Shown: positions 53,550-62,584, counted from the stretch's first letter. The stretch: 64,000 nt of DNA from Rothia nasimurium (GCF_928391935.1 NZ_CAKMTD010000004.1:62001-126000); one strand, 5' to 3'. Program-made: numbers and translations. Notes: a model not told the origin generated them from the letters alone.

Positions 53550-54179
53550 CTAGAGCAGCCCCTCGGCCCGGGCGGCGGCGATGGCGGCCGTCCGGTTATC
53601 TACCCCCAGCTTGGTGTAAATGTGCACCAGGTGGGTCTTGACCGTGGCCTGAGAGATAAAGAGCTTTTCTGCCAGCTCCTTATTGGTGGCCCCGGTAGCC
53701 AGAAGGTTCACGAGCTCCAGCTCCCGGGCTGAAAGGTTGACCGCCGGGCGCTGCATGCGTTCCATGAGGGCTAGGGTGAGCTCGGGTGAGAGGGTACGCT
53801 GGCCCTGGGCGGTCGCAAGCACTGCCGCCTGCACCTGCTCCGGCGGGGCGTCCTTAAGCAGGTAGCCCAGGGCCCCGGCCTCAACGGCTGCCACAATGTC
53901 GCCTTGCGTATCAAAGGTCGTCAGAATCAGGACGGGCGGGCCCCCCTGGGCTTTCAACTGCCGGGTTGCCTCAACCCCGCCCACAGGCTTCATCTGAATA
54001 TCCATGACCACCACGTCGGGCCGCCTGCCCTCCTGCTCCAGCTGCCCGGCCAAGGCGACGGCCTCAGCGCCGTCCGAGGCTTCTGCAACCACCTCAATGT
54101 CTTCAAACCCGGCGAACATGGCGCGTAGGCCTGCCCGCACTACGGGGTGGTCATCAACGAGCATAGCGTGCACGGTCAT
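53550..54179 (-). CDS. NarL/LuxR-type response regulator
   Basis: A 209-residue response regulator. The receiver domain (about 1-120) has acidic residues D9/D10, phospho-acceptor D60 in VVVMDIQM, T87/T88 and the late KDAPPEQV Lys. The LuxR-type HTH occupies about 145-205 (LSARELELVNLLATGATNKELAEKLFISQATVKTHL). Its start overlaps the histidine kinase stop by 4 nt, so the two are one coupled operon. The divergent ABC transporter genes are the obvious target. Confidence 0.92.
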   Translation of the reverse strand: MTVHAMLVDDHPVVRAGLRAMFAGFEDIEVVAEASDGAEAVALAGQLEQEGRRPDVVVMDIQMKPVGGVEATRQLKAQGGPPVLILTTFDTQGDIVAAVEAGALGYLLKDAPPEQVQAAVLATAQGQRTLSPELTLALMERMQRPAVNLSARELELVNLLATGATNKELAEKLFISQATVKTHLVHIYTKLGVDNRTAAIAAARAEGLL

Positions 54180-55555
54180 GCTGAAACTCCAGTCGTATCG
54201 GGTAGGGGCAGGCGGGCGGTCAAGACAGTCCCAGACCCTGCCGCCGATTCAATCTCTAGGCTACCGCCCAGCTGGGCTAACCGCGCGTCGAGCGAGGGCA
54301 AACCAAAACCTGTACCCGACTCGGTCAGGGCCGCCGGGCCCGTCCCCAGCCTCTCAAGCAGGGCGGGGTCAAACCCGCGCCCGTTATCAAAGACGTCGAG
54401 GGTGACCTCCGAGGGCCAGAGGGTCAGGGTCAGGGCCACCCGGCTGGCCCCGGCGTGGGCGACCACGTTGGCGAGCGCCCCCTGCGCCACCCGGAGGAGG
54501 GTGCTGGCGAGGGGTTCGGGGAGGGCGTTGGCTTCGGCCTCGTTGCCTTCGAGGACGAAGGTGCAGGTGAGGGAGGTGCCTGTGGCTTGTTGGGTGGCTT
54601 CAGTGGCTTGGGTGAGTTCGGTGAGGGCTGAGGTGAGGGAGGTGTCGAGGGCGGGGGAGGAGAGGTCTTTGATGAAGCGGCGGGCTTCGGCGAGGTTGGC
54701 GGCGGCTGATTCTTGGATGATGTGGATCTGTTGGGCGGCGAGGTTGTGGTTGTGGTGGGTGAGGGCGGTGGCGGCGGCACGGGAGACGAGGACGATGGAG
54801 GAGAGGCCTTGGGCGAGGGTGTCGTGGATTTCGCGGGCGAGGCGTTCTCGTTCGGCGGTTTTTCCGGCGGTGTATTGTTGCTGGGCGAGTTCGGCTTGGA
54901 CGGCGCGGAGTTGTTGGGCGAGGCGGTAGTTGTGGTTGGCGTCGGTGCTGAGGGCGCGGTAGGTGTAGGAGATGACGATGGAGAGGAGGGCGCCGAGGGT
55001 GGGGCCGATGAGGTAGCCGGGGGCGATTCCGTGGGTGTGGAGGTGGTTCCAGCCGAAGCCGGCAGGGCCGATGAGGGGGAGGGCGATGGAGAGGGCGCAG
55101 AGGACGAGGGTGGCGGTGACTCCTGCTGGGGGTGTGAGGAGGTGGAGGTAGAGGAACATGATGGGGAAGACGACCCAGGTGAAGGAACTGTCGAGGCACA
55201 TGAGCCCTAGCCAGAGGGTGGTGATGGTGGTGAGCCAGAGGTGGGTGGGGGTGAAGCGGGGTGGTGTTTGGTAGGTGGCGGGGGTGCCGGGGCGGGGGAT
55301 GAGGGCGGTGTAGGTGGCTGGTAGTCCCTGCCGGTTTTCGTAGACGGTGCCTGCCAGGTAGACGGTGCCGAGGAGGAGGGAGAGGATTCCGAGGGCGGTG
55401 TGCCTGGGTTGGTAGGCGCTGCCGATGAGGGCGAGGGTGGCCCCCAGGCAGAGGAGGAAGGCGAACATGACGTGCAGGCTGACGCGCAGGGTTTTGAGGA
55501 CGAGAAGGGTTTGGTGGGAGGTGGTGTCCGGGTGGGGGCTAGGCGCGGTCGTCAT
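54176..55555 (-). CDS. NarL-family sensor histidine kinase
   Basis: A 459-residue membrane kinase with about six transmembrane helices (25-200), a short linker coiled coil, and the HisKA_3 motif AREIHDTLAQGLSS with phospho-acceptor H244. The HATPase domain has an N-box near VAHAGASRVALTL and a DNGRGFDP G1 block near 404. No large extracellular domain, so it senses within or at the membrane, as is usual for kinases linked to ABC efflux pumps. Codon use changes along the gene: the first two thirds are strongly C-ending, the last part is like the flanks. Confidence 0.9.
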   Translation of the reverse strand: MTTAPSPHPDTTSHQTLLVLKTLRVSLHVMFAFLLCLGATLALIGSAYQPRHTALGILSLLLGTVYLAGTVYENRQGLPATYTALIPRPGTPATYQTPPRFTPTHLWLTTITTLWLGLMCLDSSFTWVVFPIMFLYLHLLTPPAGVTATLVLCALSIALPLIGPAGFGWNHLHTHGIAPGYLIGPTLGALLSIVISYTYRALSTDANHNYRLAQQLRAVQAELAQQQYTAGKTAERERLAREIHDTLAQGLSSIVLVSRAAATALTHHNHNLAAQQIHIIQESAAANLAEARRFIKDLSSPALDTSLTSALTELTQATEATQQATGTSLTCTFVLEGNEAEANALPEPLASTLLRVAQGALANVVAHAGASRVALTLTLWPSEVTLDVFDNGRGFDPALLERLGTGPAALTESGTGFGLPSLDARLAQLGGSLEIESAAGSGTVLTARLPLPDTTGVSA

Positions 55556-55613
55556 AGTTTCTCACTTTACCGTGGGGTGGGGGAGGGGCCGGTGAGGTGG
55601 GGGTTGGGTGGGT

Positions 55614-55631
55614 ATCAACCAAATGGTTGAT
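55614..55631. promoter_or_regulatory. Palindrome in the divergent kinase/ABC intergenic region
   Basis: ATCAACCA-AA-TGGTTGAT has perfect 8-bp arms and a 2-bp centre, placed between the divergent kinase and permease genes. A related ggttcaaccc lies just downstream and ggggttgaat near 55676. NarL-family regulators bind such short inverted repeats, so it is the leading candidate operator for the adjacent response regulator. Confidence 0.55.
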
Positions 55632-55721
55632 TCTAGGTTCAACCCTTACCCCGATGTGGGGTGGGGGTGGCGGGGGGTTGAATAGGGGGTATAGACATTC
55701 TCGTGTGAAAGGTGATGGCCT

Positions 55722-56813
55722 GTGTTTGTTGGTTGGCGTGACATTCTCTTCGCGAAGGGGCGGTTTGCCCTGATGGGGGCAACTGTTTCCCTGATTACCC
55801 TGCTGCTGGTGATGTTGACCGGCTTGACCGGGGGCCTGGGGAATCAGAATACTGATCTTCTGACCAAGCTGTGGGCAGACCGGCTGGTGTTTGCTCCGGC
55901 TAACCCTGGTGATGCTGCCTCCTTCACTGATTCGAGTGTGACGGCGGGCCTGGTGGATAAATGGACTGCCAGTGGGGTTTCGGCCCAGCCGCTGGGTTTT
56001 GCAACGGGCAAGATTGAGGCCCGGGGGGCTTCGTCTATGACCCTGGTGGCCACCCCGGCCGGGAGTGACCTGCCCCAGAAGGTGGCCCCCCTGGTGGAAG
56101 GCACCGAGGCAACCGACGGGCAGGTCGTGCTCCCTGAAAGCCTGGCCCAGGACATCGGGGCAGCCGTCGGTGACACCGTCACCTTCTCCGGAACCGACGT
56201 GACGGTCGCAGGAATCGCCCAGGACTCCTACTACTCCCACACGGTCGCTGGCTGGACGACAACCTCCACCTGGCAGGCCCTCACCCACCAGCGGGCCACC
56301 GAAGGCGCTGAGGCCCTGGTGGGCACCGTCCTGGCTGTGAGTGGGGAAGGCGACTACGCCGCGTCCGCTGAAGCTACCGGCACCCAGGCCCTCACCGTCC
56401 GCCAGTCCTTTGCCGCCCTGCCCTCCTACAAGTCCGAAAACGGCTCCCTCATGACCATGCAGGGCTTCCTCTACGGAATCTCAGCCCTCGTCATCATCTC
56501 CTTCCTGACCGTCTGGACGATCCAACGCACCCGCGATATCGCCGTCATGCGGGCCCTGGGGGCCTCCCGCCAGTTCCTGACCAAGGACGCCCTCGCCCAG
56601 GCCGCCACCGTCCTGGCCGTCGGTGCCGGGGTGGGGGCCCTGGTGGGCCTGGGGCTGGGTGCGCTCGCCGCTGGTGTGCTGCCCTTCCAGCTGACGGCCC
56701 TAACCGTAGCCGGCCCCGCCCTAGGCATCTGGGCCCTGGGCATGGTGGGGGCCCTGGTGGCCCTACGCCGGGTCGCCACCGTCGACCCCATGATCGCCCT
56801 CGGCGGCAACTAA
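55722..56813 (+). CDS. FtsX/MacB-type ABC transporter permease
   Basis: A 363-residue permease with the MacB-like plan: one N-terminal helix (about 18-40), an extracellular domain of about 210 residues, and three C-terminal helices (about 250-272, 290-325 and 335-355) around the conserved RTRDIAVMRALGASRQFL segment near 270-287. GTG start after GAAAGGTGATGG. It is divergent from a two-component system and followed by its ATPase gene after 41 nt. Such sets usually expel antimicrobial peptides or lipid-active compounds; substrate unknown. Confidence 0.88.
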   Translation: MFVGWRDILFAKGRFALMGATVSLITLLLVMLTGLTGGLGNQNTDLLTKLWADRLVFAPANPGDAASFTDSSVTAGLVDKWTASGVSAQPLGFATGKIEARGASSMTLVATPAGSDLPQKVAPLVEGTEATDGQVVLPESLAQDIGAAVGDTVTFSGTDVTVAGIAQDSYYSHTVAGWTTTSTWQALTHQRATEGAEALVGTVLAVSGEGDYAASAEATGTQALTVRQSFAALPSYKSENGSLMTMQGFLYGISALVIISFLTVWTIQRTRDIAVMRALGASRQFLTKDALAQAATVLAVGAGVGALVGLGLGALAAGVLPFQLTALTVAGPALGIWALGMVGALVALRRVATVDPMIALGGN

Positions 56814-56854
56814 CCTAGCCCCTGTGACCTCCTGCCTGAAAGAGTGAAACTGCC

Positions 56855-57601
56855 ATGACTGACCTGATGAGCCACCCCCTCACCGACGGCATCCGCCCCA
56901 CGTCTGCCGCCCTGGAACTGCGGGGAATCACCCTGGACTACCCCGACGGGGTGGACGCCGCAGGCAACCCCGTGACCATGCGAGCCCTGGACTCCGTTGA
57001 CCTGACCCTGAACCGGGGGGACTTCGTGGCCCTGACCGGGGCGTCGGGGTCGGGCAAGTCCTCCCTGCTGTCGGTAGCTGCCGGCCTGGTAACCCCCACC
57101 GCCGGTCAGCGCCTGATCCAGGGGGTAGATACGACCGGGTTTACCGACGCCCAGCTTGCCCACCTGCGCCGCACCGACATCGGTATCATCTTCCAGCAGC
57201 CCAACCTGCTTGCCTCCCTCACTGCCGCCGAGCAGCTAGAACTGGTTGCCCGCATTGGCGGGGCCCGGGGGCAGAGCTTGAACGAGGCCCGGAAACGGGC
57301 CCTGGACCTGCTCGACCTGGTGGGGCTGGGAGCTGCTGCCGGGCGGCGGGTCCACCAGCTCTCCGGCGGGCAACGCCAGCGCGTCAATATCGCCCGGGCC
57401 CTCATGATGAACCCGGCCCTGCTCCTGGCTGATGAACCCACCAGCGCCCTGGACGCCGAACGCTCCGCCGCCATCGTCGAGTTGCTGGCCACCGTCACCG
57501 CCGAGTTCAACACTGCCACCCTCATGATCACCCACGACCTGGGACACACCGAAGTCACCACCGCCACCCTCACCATGGCCGACGGCAGGCTCCTGGGCTA
57601 A
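56855..57601 (+). CDS. ABC transporter ATP-binding protein (MacB/LolD type)
   Basis: A 248-residue ATPase. Walker A GASGSGKSS is near 64-72, the Q-loop IFQQPNLL near 110-117, the ABC signature LSGGQRQR near 168-175, and Walker B LLLADEPTSALD near 188-199. It pairs with the upstream FtsX-type permease, and both are likely controlled by the divergent two-component system. A GAAAGAG site lies before the ATG; ATG 56867 is also in frame. Confidence 0.92.
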   Translation: MTDLMSHPLTDGIRPTSAALELRGITLDYPDGVDAAGNPVTMRALDSVDLTLNRGDFVALTGASGSGKSSLLSVAAGLVTPTAGQRLIQGVDTTGFTDAQLAHLRRTDIGIIFQQPNLLASLTAAEQLELVARIGGARGQSLNEARKRALDLLDLVGLGAAAGRRVHQLSGGQRQRVNIARALMMNPALLLADEPTSALDAERSAAIVELLATVTAEFNTATLMITHDLGHTEVTTATLTMADGRLLG

Positions 57602-57733
57602 AGCGGGCAGCGCAGGCAGGGCACCGCAGGCAGGGCGCACAGGGCAGTTTTGTCCTATGGGACGAACCGTCCCCCAAGCCCCCGGCCCCCGGTAGAATCT
57701 AAGGGTCAAACGCCCAACCTCAAGGACGACCCC

Positions 57734-58585
57734 GTGATTAGCTTCCACCGCAACGAACGCGCAGCCTCCCTGCCCGCCCGCCTCTCCCGCTCCTGGCTCC
57801 TCGTCTCCGCCGCAGCCAGCGAAGAAACGATCGCAGATGCCCTCGAATCTGAAGCCGACTCAGTCATTATCGACATCGAGGACGGCTGCCCCGAAGAGAA
57901 GAAGGACGCCGCCCGCGAGCACGTTGTGGAGATGCTGAACAGCGGGGCATCTGCCTGGGTCCGCATCAACGGGATCGAATCCGAGCACTGGGCCAAGGAC
58001 CTTGAGGCCCTCAATAAGGTCAGCGGCCTCAAGGGCGTCATGCTGGCCATGACCGAGCACCCCGACCACGTCACCCGCACCGCCATGATGTTGCCTGCCG
58101 GTACCCCCGTCATTGCCCTGATTGAGACGGCCCTGGGTATGGTCAACGTCGTGCGAATTGCCAAGGCCCCCGGCACCTTCCGCCTGGCCTTTGGCGTGGG
58201 CGACTACCGCCGTGACACCGGCGTCTCCGACGACCGTATCGCCCTGGCCTTTGCCCGCTCCCAGCTGGTGCTGGCCTCCCGCGTCGGCGGCCTAGCAGGC
58301 CCCATTGACGGCCCCTCCATCGGCAAATACGGCGGTGACCTCCTCCAGGATTGCGCTATCACCACCAGCCACGGCATGACCGGCAAGCTCACCCTCGACC
58401 CCGCCCAGACCGAAACCATCAACCTCGGCCTGGCCCCCTCCGCTGACGAAATCAAATGGGCCCGGGAACTGCTTCAGAAGTCAGAGGGCGAATCCGTCCC
58501 CCAGGACGGCTCCTACCTGCCCCGCCTGGCCCGCGCCCGCAAGGTCTCATCCCTGGCCAAGACCTACGGCCTGTGGGGCAGCTAG
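57734..58585 (+). CDS. HpcH/HpaI aldolase/citrate lyase family protein (CitE-like)
   Basis: A TIM-barrel lyase of 283 residues resembling CitE-like proteins that cleave or form beta-hydroxyacyl-CoA compounds. Conserved blocks are LFVSAA-like LLVSAAASEETI, the metal-site IIDIEDGCPEEKK near 44-56, the substrate-binding WVRINGIESEHW near 72-83 and an IALIETALGMVN block near 131-142. The catalytic subunits needed for a citrate lyase complex (citF, citD) are absent. GTG 57734 with an AAGGACG site is preferred; the frame is open to 57650. A small membrane protein gene follows after 9 nt. Confidence 0.82.
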   Translation: MISFHRNERAASLPARLSRSWLLVSAAASEETIADALESEADSVIIDIEDGCPEEKKDAAREHVVEMLNSGASAWVRINGIESEHWAKDLEALNKVSGLKGVMLAMTEHPDHVTRTAMMLPAGTPVIALIETALGMVNVVRIAKAPGTFRLAFGVGDYRRDTGVSDDRIALAFARSQLVLASRVGGLAGPIDGPSIGKYGGDLLQDCAITTSHGMTGKLTLDPAQTETINLGLAPSADEIKWARELLQKSEGESVPQDGSYLPRLARARKVSSLAKTYGLWGS

Positions 58586-58594
58586 ACTGGTGCC

Positions 58595-58831
58595 GTGAAA
58601 AATTACTTTGGTTTTGATGAACGCAGGACGGCTACCGGCGGCTTTTCACGCGGATTTTTAGTCCTGTTCGCCCTCCTTATGGTGCCGTCTACCGCCCTGT
58701 GGATCTTCTACCGCTGGCTCTTTGCAGGTGACACAACCTGGTTCGCAGTGGTTTTCCTGGCACCCGTCACGGCCTGGATTTGGGCTTACCTGATCGGCTA
58801 CGGGGCTGAAAACCACATCAGTGAGGACTAG
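58595..58831 (+). CDS. Small two-helix membrane protein
   Basis: A 78-residue protein with two transmembrane helices (about 20-42 and 50-70) and short polar ends. GTG start. Only 9 nt separate it from the CitE-like gene, indicating co-transcription, and a terminator follows at once. No family recognised. Confidence 0.7.
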   Translation: MKNYFGFDERRTATGGFSRGFLVLFALLMVPSTALWIFYRWLFAGDTTWFAVVFLAPVTAWIWAYLIGYGAENHISED

Positions 58832-58843
58832 CCCCCAGAAGAG

Positions 58844-58880
58844 AAAAATCTCCCGACCGGGAAACCGGTCGGGAGATTTT
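58844..58880. terminator. Terminator between the small membrane gene and tRNA-Thr
   Basis: A perfect 16-bp stem (aaaatctcccgaccgg with complement) capped by a GAAA tetraloop; A- and T-runs on both sides make it bidirectional. Confidence 0.93.
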
Positions 58881-58888
58881 ACTGTAGG

Positions 58889-58963
58889 TGGAGCCCCCAG
58901 TCGGATTTGAACCGACGACCTTTTCTTTACGAGGGAAATGCTCTACCCCTGAGCTATGGAGGC
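58889..58963 (-). tRNA. tRNA-Thr (CGT)
   Basis: Minus-strand tRNA with acceptor GCCTCCA/TGGGGGC (one T-G pair), D-arm GCTC/GAGC, an anticodon loop CTCGTAA (anticodon CGT) and T-arm GTCGG-TTCAAAT-CCGAC. The encoded CCA is at 58889-58891. The anticodon stem TTTCC/AGAAA has a C-A mismatch at the loop-closing pair (31-39). Confidence 0.93.
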
Positions 58964-59018
58964 CTGCTCGAACCTGCCTGTGGCAGGTGAACGAAGAAAA
59001 CTTTACCAGAAAAGGGCC

Positions 59019-59098
59019 GGTGCCCACCACCTAGGAGCCTGCACGTTCAACCAAAAAAGTGGTACCCACCACCCTAAACATATGTGGTGTGTGCCACT
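59019..59098. promoter_or_regulatory. Repeated operator-like array upstream of hisC
   Basis: ggtgcccaccacc (59019-59031) and ggtacccaccacc (59061-59073) differ by one base and are 42 bp apart, about four helical turns. The second is also the left arm of a 15-bp inverted repeat (59058-59072 with 59084-59098, 13 of 15 matching). The right arm abuts TAGAAT (59098-59103), the likely -10. A repressor at these sites would cover the promoter. Confidence 0.6.
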
Positions 59099-59110
59099 AG
59101 AATGGACGGC

Positions 59111-60256
59111 ATGACTACTTCACAGCGATCCGGGCTCACCCCCCGCCCGGTATTCTCCCAGCTCCCCAAATACGCAGCCGGTAAACCCCCGGCTCCCGTG
59201 GAGGGCCTCACCCAGTACAAGCTCTCCTCCAACGAAAACCCCTTTGGGCCGGTTGCGTCAGTAGCTCAGGTTCTGGCTGGCTTCGATACCGTCCACCGCT
59301 ACCCCGACCCCACCAGCACAGCCCTGCGTACCAAGCTCGGGGCTGACTTGGGTATCGACCCTGAAGACATCGTCACCGGCGCCGGTAGCCTCGGTGCCCT
59401 CAACCAGCTCCTGGCCACCTTTGCAGGCACCCACGCCGACGGCGTCCAGGATGAAGTCATCTACGCCTGGCGATCCTTTGAGGCCTACCCCATCTGCGTC
59501 GGCCTGGCCGGGGCCAAGAGCGTCCAGGTGCCCAACCTACCCAACGGGGCCCACGACCTCGACGCCATGGCTGCAGCTGTCACCGACCAGACCCGCGTCA
59601 TCCTCATCTGCACCCCCAACAACCCCACCGGCCCGGCCGTCACCGAGTCCCAGGTGCGCGACTTTTTGGCCAAAGTGCCCAGCGACGTCCTTGTAGTAAT
59701 CGACGAAGCCTACTTCGAGTTCTGTGCCGCCTCCGACATCCCTGAGGGGCAAGAACCTCCCGTCAACGGCCTGGACATCTACCCCGACTACCCCAATGTC
59801 GCCATCCTGCGTACCTTCTCCAAGGCCCAGGGCCTGGCAGGCCTGCGCGTCGGCTACTCCATCAGCCACCCCGACGTCACCGCCCACCTGCGCGTCGGTG
59901 CCGTCCCCTTCGCCGTCACCGCCCTGGCCGAACAGGCAGCGATCGCCTCCATCGAGCACAAGGACGAGGTGATGAGCCGGGTCAACCACCTGGTCGCTGA
60001 GCGTGAGCGCGTTGTCACCGGACTCACCGACCTGGGCTACTGGGTCCCTGAAACCCGCGCCAACTTCGTCTGGCTTCCTTTGGGTGAACACGCTACCGCC
60101 TTTGCCGCCCTGGCCGAATCCAAGGCCCTGTCTGTCCGCGCCTTCGCCGGCGAGGGTGTGCGCGTCAGTATCGGTGAGGACGAGGCTAATACCCGACTCC
60201 TGGCCCTGGCTGAGCAGTTTGAGTACAGGACGCAGGCACCTAAGGAACACATCTAG
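59111..60256 (+). CDS. hisC: Histidinol-phosphate/aromatic aminotransferase
   Basis: Class I/II PLP-dependent aminotransferase, about 381 residues. Visible blocks are YKLSSNENPFGP near the N-terminus, TPNNPTGPAV, VVIDEAYFEF and RTFSKAQGLAGLRVGY with the PLP Lys. HisC converts histidinol phosphate in histidine synthesis; the same fold serves as the phenylalanine aminotransferase (pat) of corynebacteria. No his operon is nearby, so an aromatic role is equally possible. ATG 59111 is chosen because a TAGAAT -10 ends 7 nt upstream, giving a leaderless start; ATG 59102 and GTG 59084 are in frame. A terminator follows. Confidence 0.85.
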   Translation: MTTSQRSGLTPRPVFSQLPKYAAGKPPAPVEGLTQYKLSSNENPFGPVASVAQVLAGFDTVHRYPDPTSTALRTKLGADLGIDPEDIVTGAGSLGALNQLLATFAGTHADGVQDEVIYAWRSFEAYPICVGLAGAKSVQVPNLPNGAHDLDAMAAAVTDQTRVILICTPNNPTGPAVTESQVRDFLAKVPSDVLVVIDEAYFEFCAASDIPEGQEPPVNGLDIYPDYPNVAILRTFSKAQGLAGLRVGYSISHPDVTAHLRVGAVPFAVTALAEQAAIASIEHKDEVMSRVNHLVAERERVVTGLTDLGYWVPETRANFVWLPLGEHATAFAALAESKALSVRAFAGEGVRVSIGEDEANTRLLALAEQFEYRTQAPKEHI

Positions 60257-60271
60257 CCTTGGTAGCTCCTG

Positions 60272-60305
60272 GGGTGGGAGCGTTTGCAAGCTCCCACCCT
60301 CTTTG
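60272..60305 (+). terminator. Terminator after hisC
   Basis: gggtgggagc / gctcccaccc stem with an 8-nt loop, followed by tctttg. Confidence 0.85.
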
Positions 60306-60326
60306 TACCCAAGATTCATCACATAT

Positions 60327-60355
60327 TTGCAAAAAATCCGTCTAAATTCTAAAAA
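60327..60355 (+). promoter_or_regulatory. Candidate promoter of the pdh operon
   Basis: TTGCAA (60327-60332) and TAAAAA (60350-60355) are separated by 17 nt. A second possible -10 (TATACGAGT) lies near 60390. About 70 nt of leader precede the pdhA start. Confidence 0.5.
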
Positions 60356-60425
60356 TGGTGTCGCTCTGCCCGGCCTACAGGCGTAGGGTTATACGAGTAC
60401 GCCAGCGAGAATGAGGGAGAACCCC

Positions 60426-61601
60426 ATGTCACAGACGAATAGCCCCGACAACCCCTGGGGCGTGCCAGAGCTGATTCAGCTCATGAATGAAGCTGGCGAG
60501 ATTACCCCTCACGCCACCCTGTCAGGCTTTGCAGAGGAACTCACCGGCGAGGACCTTGTGAGCATGTACCGCACCATGGCGCTGACCCGTCGTTTCGACG
60601 ATGAAATGACCTCCCTGCAGCGTCAGGGGCAGCTGGCCCTCTGGGTGCCTTCGAAGGGGCAGGAGGCCGCCCAGGTGGCGTCCTCCCGGGCCCTGGCCGC
60701 TAACGACTACATTTTCCCCTCCTACCGGGACCACGGCGTCCTGCTCGAACGCGGCATTACCGCCGAAGAAATCACCCCCCTCTTCAGGGGCTCAGGTACC
60801 TTGGGGTGGGATGCCAAGAAGCACAATGTGCATTCCTACACCCTGGTACTGGCCGCCCAGGTGCTACACGCCACCGGCTACGCCATGGGCCTGAACCTGG
60901 ATGCAGAAATTGAGGCTGAAACGGGTGAGGCCCAGATTGGGCAGGGCCAGGCAACCGATCCCACCCAGGACGCTGAGAAGCCGGCTGTGGCGGTCTACTT
61001 TGGGGACGGCTCCTCCACCGAGGGCGACGTCCACGAGTCCATGGTTTTTGCTGCCAGCTACAACGCCCCCGTCCTCTTCTTCATTCAGAACAACCGGTGG
61101 GCTATTTCGGTTCCCTTTGAAACCCAGTCCCGCGTGCCCCTGGCAACCCGGGCCGCAGGCTACGGTTTTGAGGGCCTGCGGGTTGACGGGAACGACGTGC
61201 TGGCGGTCTACGCGGCCACCCGCTACGCCATGCAGAAGATCCGGGCAGGGGAGGGGCCGGTGCTGATTGAGGCTGAAACCTACCGCCTGGGCCCCCACAC
61301 CACCGCCGATGACCCCACCAAGTACCGTCCTGAAGACCACCAGGGCACCTACGAGCCCCTGGACCCCATGATCCGCCTAGAAACCCACCTGCGCCAGGCC
61401 GGTTACGCCGACGACGCCTTCTTCGAGCAGGTGGGGCAGGACGCCGCCGCCCTGGCAACCCGGGTACGCTCAGCCGTCCTGGCAGGTGAGCCCGACGATT
61501 TTGAAACCTACCTGGACCGCGCCTACGCAGAACCCCACCAGCAGGTTGAAGACGACCGCGCCTTTTACCGCGCCTACAACGACGGATTCGAGGAGGCCTA
61601 A
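60426..61601 (+). CDS. pdhA: Pyruvate dehydrogenase E1 component, alpha subunit
   Basis: Thiamine-diphosphate subunit of a heterotetrameric 2-oxo acid dehydrogenase E1. The TPP motif runs from GDGSSTEGD (193-201) to QNNRWAIS (about 220). The phosphorylation-loop-like YRLGPHTTADDPTKYR lies near 286-301. ATG 60426 has GAGGGAGA about 5 nt upstream; ATG 60411 lies in that site and is rejected. The next gene starts 2 nt after the stop. Branched-chain oxo acids are an alternative substrate for this family. Confidence 0.9.
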   Translation: MSQTNSPDNPWGVPELIQLMNEAGEITPHATLSGFAEELTGEDLVSMYRTMALTRRFDDEMTSLQRQGQLALWVPSKGQEAAQVASSRALAANDYIFPSYRDHGVLLERGITAEEITPLFRGSGTLGWDAKKHNVHSYTLVLAAQVLHATGYAMGLNLDAEIEAETGEAQIGQGQATDPTQDAEKPAVAVYFGDGSSTEGDVHESMVFAASYNAPVLFFIQNNRWAISVPFETQSRVPLATRAAGYGFEGLRVDGNDVLAVYAATRYAMQKIRAGEGPVLIEAETYRLGPHTTADDPTKYRPEDHQGTYEPLDPMIRLETHLRQAGYADDAFFEQVGQDAAALATRVRSAVLAGEPDDFETYLDRAYAEPHQQVEDDRAFYRAYNDGFEEA

Positions 61602-61603
61602 CC

Positions 61604-62584
61604 ATGAGCACTGAAACCCTGACCCTGGCTAAGGCCATCACCCGAGCCATGCACGATGAGATGACCGCCAACCGCAAGGTCGTCACCCTGGGCGAAGACA
61701 TCGGCAAGCTGGGCGGTGTCTACCGCGTTACTGAGGGCCTGCAGAAGACCTTTGGCCCCACCCGCGTCATGGACGCCCCCCTGGGCGAGTCCGGAATTAT
61801 CGGAACCTCCATCGGTATGGCCCTGCGCGGCTACTACCCGGTGCCCGAAATCCAGTTTGACGGCTTCGTCTTCCCCGGCTTCAACCAGATCACCAGCCAG
61901 CTGGCCAAAATGCACGGCCGCACCGAGGGCCAATACACGGTGCCCGTGACCGTGCGGATCCCCTACGGCGGCATGATCGGCTCGGTTGAGCACCACTCCG
62001 AGTCCCCCGAGGCCCTCTTCACCCACACCCCGGGCCTGCGCGTGGTCAGCCCTTCTAACCCGCACGACGCCTACTGGATGCTGCGGAAGGCGATCGCCCA
62101 CCCGGACCCTGTGATTTACTTTGAACCCAAGCGCCGCTACTGGATGAAGGGGGAGGTTGATTTCTCTGATACCGACTTTGACCCCTTCACCGCCCAGGTG
62201 GTCCGGGAGGGCGCCGACGCTACCATTGCCACCTACGGCCCCCTGGTGCCTGTCGCCCTGGCTGCGGCCCAGGCTGCTGAAGAAGATGGCCACTCTATCG
62301 AAGTCATCGACCTGCGCTCCCTCTCCCCCCTGGATATGCCCACCATTGAAGAGTCAGTGCAGAAAACCGGACGCCTGATCGTGGCCCACGAGGCCCCCAC
62401 CTTCGGCGGTATTGGGTCAGACATTGCCGCAGCGATTACCGAACGCTGCTTCTACCACCTGGAAGCCCCCGTGATTCGGGTTGGCGGCTACCACCTGCCC
62501 TACCCGGTCTCCCGCGTTGAAGAAGACTATGTCCCTGGCATCGACCGCCTCCTAGAAGCCCTCGACCGCTCCCTGGCCTACTAG
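61604..62584 (+). CDS. pdhB: Pyruvate dehydrogenase E1 component, beta subunit
   Basis: A 326-residue transketolase-like partner of the E1 alpha subunit. Family blocks are [21 protein letters not shown] near the N-terminus, [17 protein letters not shown], and a C-terminal domain with [12 protein letters not shown] and [17 protein letters not shown]. The GAGGAGG site lies in the pdhA 3' end. Together they form the E1 of a PDH or branched-chain complex. The E2 gene follows after 22 nt. Confidence 0.93.
   Translation: MSTETLTLAKAITRAMHDEMTANRKVVTLGEDIGKLGGVYRVTEGLQKTFGPTRVMDAPLGESGIIGTSIGMALRGYYPVPEIQFDGFVFPGFNQITSQLAKMHGRTEGQYTVPVTVRIPYGGMIGSVEHHSESPEALFTHTPGLRVVSPSNPHDAYWMLRKAIAHPDPVIYFEPKRRYWMKGEVDFSDTDFDPFTAQVVREGADATIATYGPLVPVALAAAQAAEEDGHSIEVIDLRSLSPLDMPTIEESVQKTGRLIVAHEAPTFGGIGSDIAAAITERCFYHLEAPVIRVGGYHLPYPVSRVEEDYVPGIDRLLEALDRSLAY

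Noticed and set aside
54713..55210. Plus-strand Gly/Glu/Val-rich frame opposite the histidine kinase
   Set aside because: Low-complexity translation produced by the complement of C-ending codons.
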